Below, piece after piece: positions 37,777-40,133 of a DNA stretch of 40,133 bases. Each line of letters opens with the position of its first letter. Positions within the stretch are counted from its first letter, which is position 1. The position numbers and the translations under genes were made by a program. Under the pieces are notes generated by a model. It saw only the letters and a list, made by a program, of their open reading frames with translations, had not been told where the DNA came from and searched no databases. This DNA is from a virus, in IMG/VR virus record IMGVR_UViG_3300028650_000004, positions 1 through 40,133 of that record. One strand, 5' to 3'.

Positions 37777-37805
37777 ATTATATCATAATTAATCAACTTT
37801 AGCAA
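37777..37805 (-). promoter_or_regulatory. sigma70-type promoter for the GIY-YIG gene
   Basis: Read on the minus strand: TTGCTA (37800-37805), 17 bases, TATAAT (37777-37782). The -10 is perfect, the -35 matches four bases. It begins directly after the hairpin that follows the capsid gene. Confidence 0.65.
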
Positions 37806-37824
37806 GGGGGCATTTTGCCCCCTT
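37804..37824 (-). promoter_or_regulatory. hairpin after the major capsid gene
   Basis: AAGGGGGCA/TGCCCCCTT, 9 perfect pairs with a 3-base loop (37804-37824). Read on the minus strand it lies 19 bases after the capsid stop, but no T-run follows, so it is more likely to protect the capsid mRNA end or to be a weak terminator. Confidence 0.7.
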
Positions 37825-37843
37825 TGTAAAGCAGACTATCTAA

Positions 37844-38854
37844 TTACGCCGTATATCCTCGCACAATTAGAGCGGGGCGAGTACATGCGTTCAAGAAATT
37901 GGCTTCTGACTCAATAACAATCTTATCCCCTCGTTCTGAAGGATACTCGAACGCGTAAACACGCTCCCCAACGGTTCCCAGCAAGTCAAACTTATTTGCT
38001 GGCACGGTGAAAGTCAAAAATGAGGAAGTACCAACCGGGACAAATACTGCATCCTTAGCAGGAATGAACAAATTGCCCGCGTAGTTACCACGGACTTCAA
38101 CAAACTGAATACCCGCGTAATCGAAGGTACGATACATAGCAGTGTTTCCACCCAGCCGTGAACGAAGCGGGTCTTGAGTGGAAGCATAGTATGTATATGC
38201 AGCCTTAACGTTAGGATGTGAAATTAGGGCGGCAAAAAAGCCAGGAGAACAGTAACCAATAACACTCTGTACATTCTCACCACTTGCATTATCTTGGATA
38301 GACGAAATAACTGCCTCAACCTTAGAGATAACATCGGTCGTGCTAGTAGCTAGATCAAAGTTAACAACGGTCTGACTAACACCCATTTCAGTAAAGTAGT
38401 TCATACTCACCGTGCCATTTGGGGCGTAGACTGTACCGGCAGTCAGTAGTTGAAAACGTGCGTATTCGAGAGTCCAAGCGTGGTTTTGAACAATACGTGC
38501 CAGCTTACGTGCGCGAACGGCGGCGAGCGTTTCTTCTTGATCCGCGCTGCCGTATGCGCGTTTACCCTTGATGTCTTGTGGGAAAATTGCATCGTCATAA
38601 GGGAAATGTGGAACTGCCCAGCTAAACAGTTTACTGGTAGAATCCTTGCCAGCGCTTGCGCGCTCACCACGAACCTTGTCAACGATCAGCGCGCCGTCTT
38701 TAGTGGTTTGTTCAAATTGAACCGAATACTCACTAACCCCTTCATCCATGAACAAACCGGACTGGTTGAGTAGCCCCCACTGGTTCGGAATCATCAACAC
38801 TTCACCAGTGTAGTCGGCTACCTCAAAGCTACTACCAAATTTACGGATAATCAT
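37844..38854 (-). CDS. major capsid protein, lambda gpE-like, 336 aa
   Basis: The protein (MIIRKFGSSFEVADYTGEVL) matches the phage capsid E family in order and length (lambda gpE has 341 residues): N-terminal strands, TTKDGALIVDKVRGERASAG, a helix with QEETLAAVRARKLARIVQNH, a TAGTVYAPNGTVSMNYFTEM segment, and the P-domain/A-domain end with VPANKFDLLGTVGERVYAFE and ARPALIVRGY-type strand (seen as TRPALIVRGYTA). It builds the icosahedral head. A gpD-like gene directly upstream supports the call. The leader has AAGGAAATATAACAA. Confidence 0.92.
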   Translation of the reverse strand: MIIRKFGSSFEVADYTGEVLMIPNQWGLLNQSGLFMDEGVSEYSVQFEQTTKDGALIVDKVRGERASAGKDSTSKLFSWAVPHFPYDDAIFPQDIKGKRAYGSADQEETLAAVRARKLARIVQNHAWTLEYARFQLLTAGTVYAPNGTVSMNYFTEMGVSQTVVNFDLATSTTDVISKVEAVISSIQDNASGENVQSVIGYCSPGFFAALISHPNVKAAYTYYASTQDPLRSRLGGNTAMYRTFDYAGIQFVEVRGNYAGNLFIPAKDAVFVPVGTSSFLTFTVPANKFDLLGTVGERVYAFEYPSERGDKIVIESEANFLNACTRPALIVRGYTA

Positions 38855-38882
38855 TTGTTATATTTCCTTATCTTATTTTATA

Positions 38883-39302
38883 TTAAAGCGCAGCAACTTG
38901 GACGATGCCCTTGTCAGCAAGGGTGTTCTGGACAGCAAGTTTATGAGCAGCAGTAGTCGTACCAGCACCATAGACAAGTTTTCCAGCGACAATTTTTGCT
39001 GGCCCCCTTGCCAACATCAAAACTTTAGTATCTGTCGTAGTCGCACAAACAACACTTGAAGTAAGTTCGTCAGCACCAATAAGAACGCCTGCGGCCTCAA
39101 GGCCAGCGCCAGCACCAAGAGTTGAGTCTTGAACAATGTACTTGCCAGTGGCAGTGACTTTTGCCAAGACAGTTCCTTGGACAAGCGTAGCGCCTGCGGC
39201 TAGATTTACGGTAACAACGTCACGAGTAATCGAGCTAGAAGGATCGTATTCGTCCTGGAAAACTGCGCTAAAAATGTCGCCACGAGTAGCAATAACAGTC
39301 AT
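38883..39302 (-). CDS. head decoration protein, lambda gpD-like, 139 aa
   Basis: The protein (MTVIATRGDIFSAVFQDEYD) shows the beta-tulip-like pattern of gpD: ITRDVVTVNLAAGATLVQGT, VLAKVTATGKYIVQD, AAGVLIGADELTSSV and a closing GIVQVAAL. It binds the expanded capsid as trimers and stabilises it. It is somewhat longer than lambda gpD (110 residues). The position between the scaffold and the capsid gene is the usual one. Confidence 0.87.
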   Translation of the reverse strand: MTVIATRGDIFSAVFQDEYDPSSSITRDVVTVNLAAGATLVQGTVLAKVTATGKYIVQDSTLGAGAGLEAAGVLIGADELTSSVVCATTTDTKVLMLARGPAKIVAGKLVYGAGTTTAAHKLAVQNTLADKGIVQVAAL

Positions 39303-39317
39303 TTGTAATTCCTTTTC

Positions 39318-39851
39318 TTATTTATTGTAAGTTTGTTTGATGATACGTGCAGTTTCAGATTCTTCTTCTGCCTTAACTTCTGCTTCGCCACTAATGCCTA
39401 CTTCATTAAACATGGCACCCTTTGCTTCAGTCTCAAATGAAGCCTTAAAGCCACTAAGCACAACTCCGAATGCTTCCGCATTCAACGATTGCAACGCAGC
39501 AAAGGTAACATCGAAGCCGGGATTATCCTTGCCGATTACATCGGCTAGTTGCTCACGTTTATCGCTAAGTTCCTTAGCCTTCAATTCTTCAGCAGCAGCC
39601 AATGCCTTGGCTTGCGCCTCATCTGCATAAGATTGCAAATTAGCAAGTTGCTCCTTGTAGCCTTCGATTTCTTTTGCCATAGTGTCAAACTTAGCAGTGA
39701 ATTCACCAAGCATATTGTCTTTAGCAACAATCTCATCCAAGGCAACAGTAAGTTGCTCATTGATATTCAAATTAGTCAAATCTTGATTTGCTTCAACAGG
39801 AGCAACCTGCTCCGTATCTGCGCCAAGCGCTTTCATTACAGCCTTAAGCAT
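39318..39851 (-). CDS. scaffold-like protein, 177 aa
   Basis: The protein (MLKAVMKALGADTEQVAPVE) is acidic and mostly helical, with a central coiled coil (FDTMAKEIEGYKEQLANLQS, then AKALAAAEELKAKELSDKRE). It lies between the prohead protease and the decoration protein, where scaffolding proteins stand. It should guide capsid assembly and be removed by the protease. The start overlaps the protease stop by eight bases. Confidence 0.72.
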   Translation of the reverse strand: MLKAVMKALGADTEQVAPVEANQDLTNLNINEQLTVALDEIVAKDNMLGEFTAKFDTMAKEIEGYKEQLANLQSYADEAQAKALAAAEELKAKELSDKREQLADVIGKDNPGFDVTFAALQSLNAEAFGVVLSGFKASFETEAKGAMFNEVGISGEAEVKAEEESETARIIKQTYNK

Positions 39852-40133
39852 AGTTACTTCCCTTCGTCATCAAATAATTCATAAACTCCCTTGGTGTCAT
39901 GATTGAATTAACTAATCCAATTTCAAGAGCCTTCTCTGCATAGAATGTTTGAGCATCCATTGCAAGAATATCGTCAACCGGCAAACCGGTATATTTTGCT
40001 ACATGCTCCGCAAAAGTATTGCCAAGTCGTGTAACATCTTCCTGCATCTTTGCAAGGAATTGCTCAGAGAAGCCGCCATCCTCATTATATGGAGACTTGC
40101 CCGGTGTGCTTGAAATAACAACTCTACGATAGC
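39844..40133 (-). CDS. S49/ClpP-like prohead protease, C-terminal part (partial)
   Basis: The gene is cut by the right edge. The visible C-terminal 95 residues read YRRVVISSTPGKSPYNEDGG, FSEQFLAKMQEDVTRLGNTF, VAKYTGLPVDDILAMDAQTF and EIGLVNSIMTPREF. This is the end of SppA/S49 peptidases used as head maturation proteases (lambda C-like): a helix with F-x-x-x-V-A-x-x-x-G/T-x-x-x-x-x-I, then A-x-T-F-x-x-x-x-A-L-E-I-G-L-V. The catalytic Ser part lies outside. Confidence 0.85.
   Translation of the reverse strand, partial: YRRVVISSTPGKSPYNEDGGFSEQFLAKMQEDVTRLGNTFAEHVAKYTGLPVDDILAMDAQTFYAEKALEIGLVNSIMTPREFMNYLMTKGSNYA

Noticed and set aside
1-40133. Prophage functions (integrase, repressor, attachment site)
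   Set aside because: None recognised; the gene content visible is of a virulent type, although genes outside the window are unknown.

Overview
The window is part of the genome of a tailed double-stranded DNA phage with a long non-contractile tail (siphovirus type). The host is most likely Gram-negative: there is a lipobox lipoprotein, a lambda-like capsid and decoration protein pair, a SleB-like lysin with an N-terminal hydrophobic segment, and many consensus sigma70-type promoters. No integrase, repressor, tRNA, rRNA, CRISPR array or insertion sequence was seen. The window cuts genes at both ends, so the packaging genes (terminase, portal) must lie outside.

Layout. Positions 1-3376 are a leftward operon of small, tightly overlapping early-type genes (Cys-rich proteins, a lipoprotein, a membrane peptide) with several internal TTGACA promoters and one broken HNH endonuclease. 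Positions 3400-3575 hold outward-facing promoters. Positions 3512-4160 contain no gene but are densely structured on the + strand, start at a perfect consensus promoter and end at a hairpin terminator; this is the best candidate for something undescribed, a large phage noncoding RNA. Positions 4239-22725 are the rightward replication module: SleB-like lysin, T7-gp4-like primase-helicase, T7-like family A DNA polymerase, ssDNA-binding protein, T7-gp6-like 5'-3' exonuclease, an HNH nuclease, an HTH/DEDD-exonuclease/zinc-ribbon protein, a MazG-like pyrophosphohydrolase and many small unknown proteins. A strong hairpin terminator (22742-22772) separates this from the leftward structural module, which extends to the right edge. 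In order of transcription the structural module encodes: S49-type prohead protease (partial), scaffold-like protein, gpD-like decoration protein, gpE-like major capsid protein, head-tail connectors, tail completion and terminator proteins, tail tube, tail chaperones G and G-T (with a GGGAAAC slippery site), a 1709-residue tape measure, a distal tail protein (frameshifted), two tail fibre proteins and a fibre assembly protein.

Six mobile endonucleases (five HNH/AP2 type, one GIY-YIG type) and a frameshifted seventh of the HNH/AP2 type sit between otherwise coupled genes. They usually overlap a neighbour's stop or start codon, and in some cases carry the neighbour's ribosome binding site or promoter. 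The two in the late cluster have strong promoters of their own. The combination of T7-like replication enzymes with a lambda/HK97-like virion and host-type promoters marks a mosaic phage that depends on host RNA polymerase, at least for the genes seen here.
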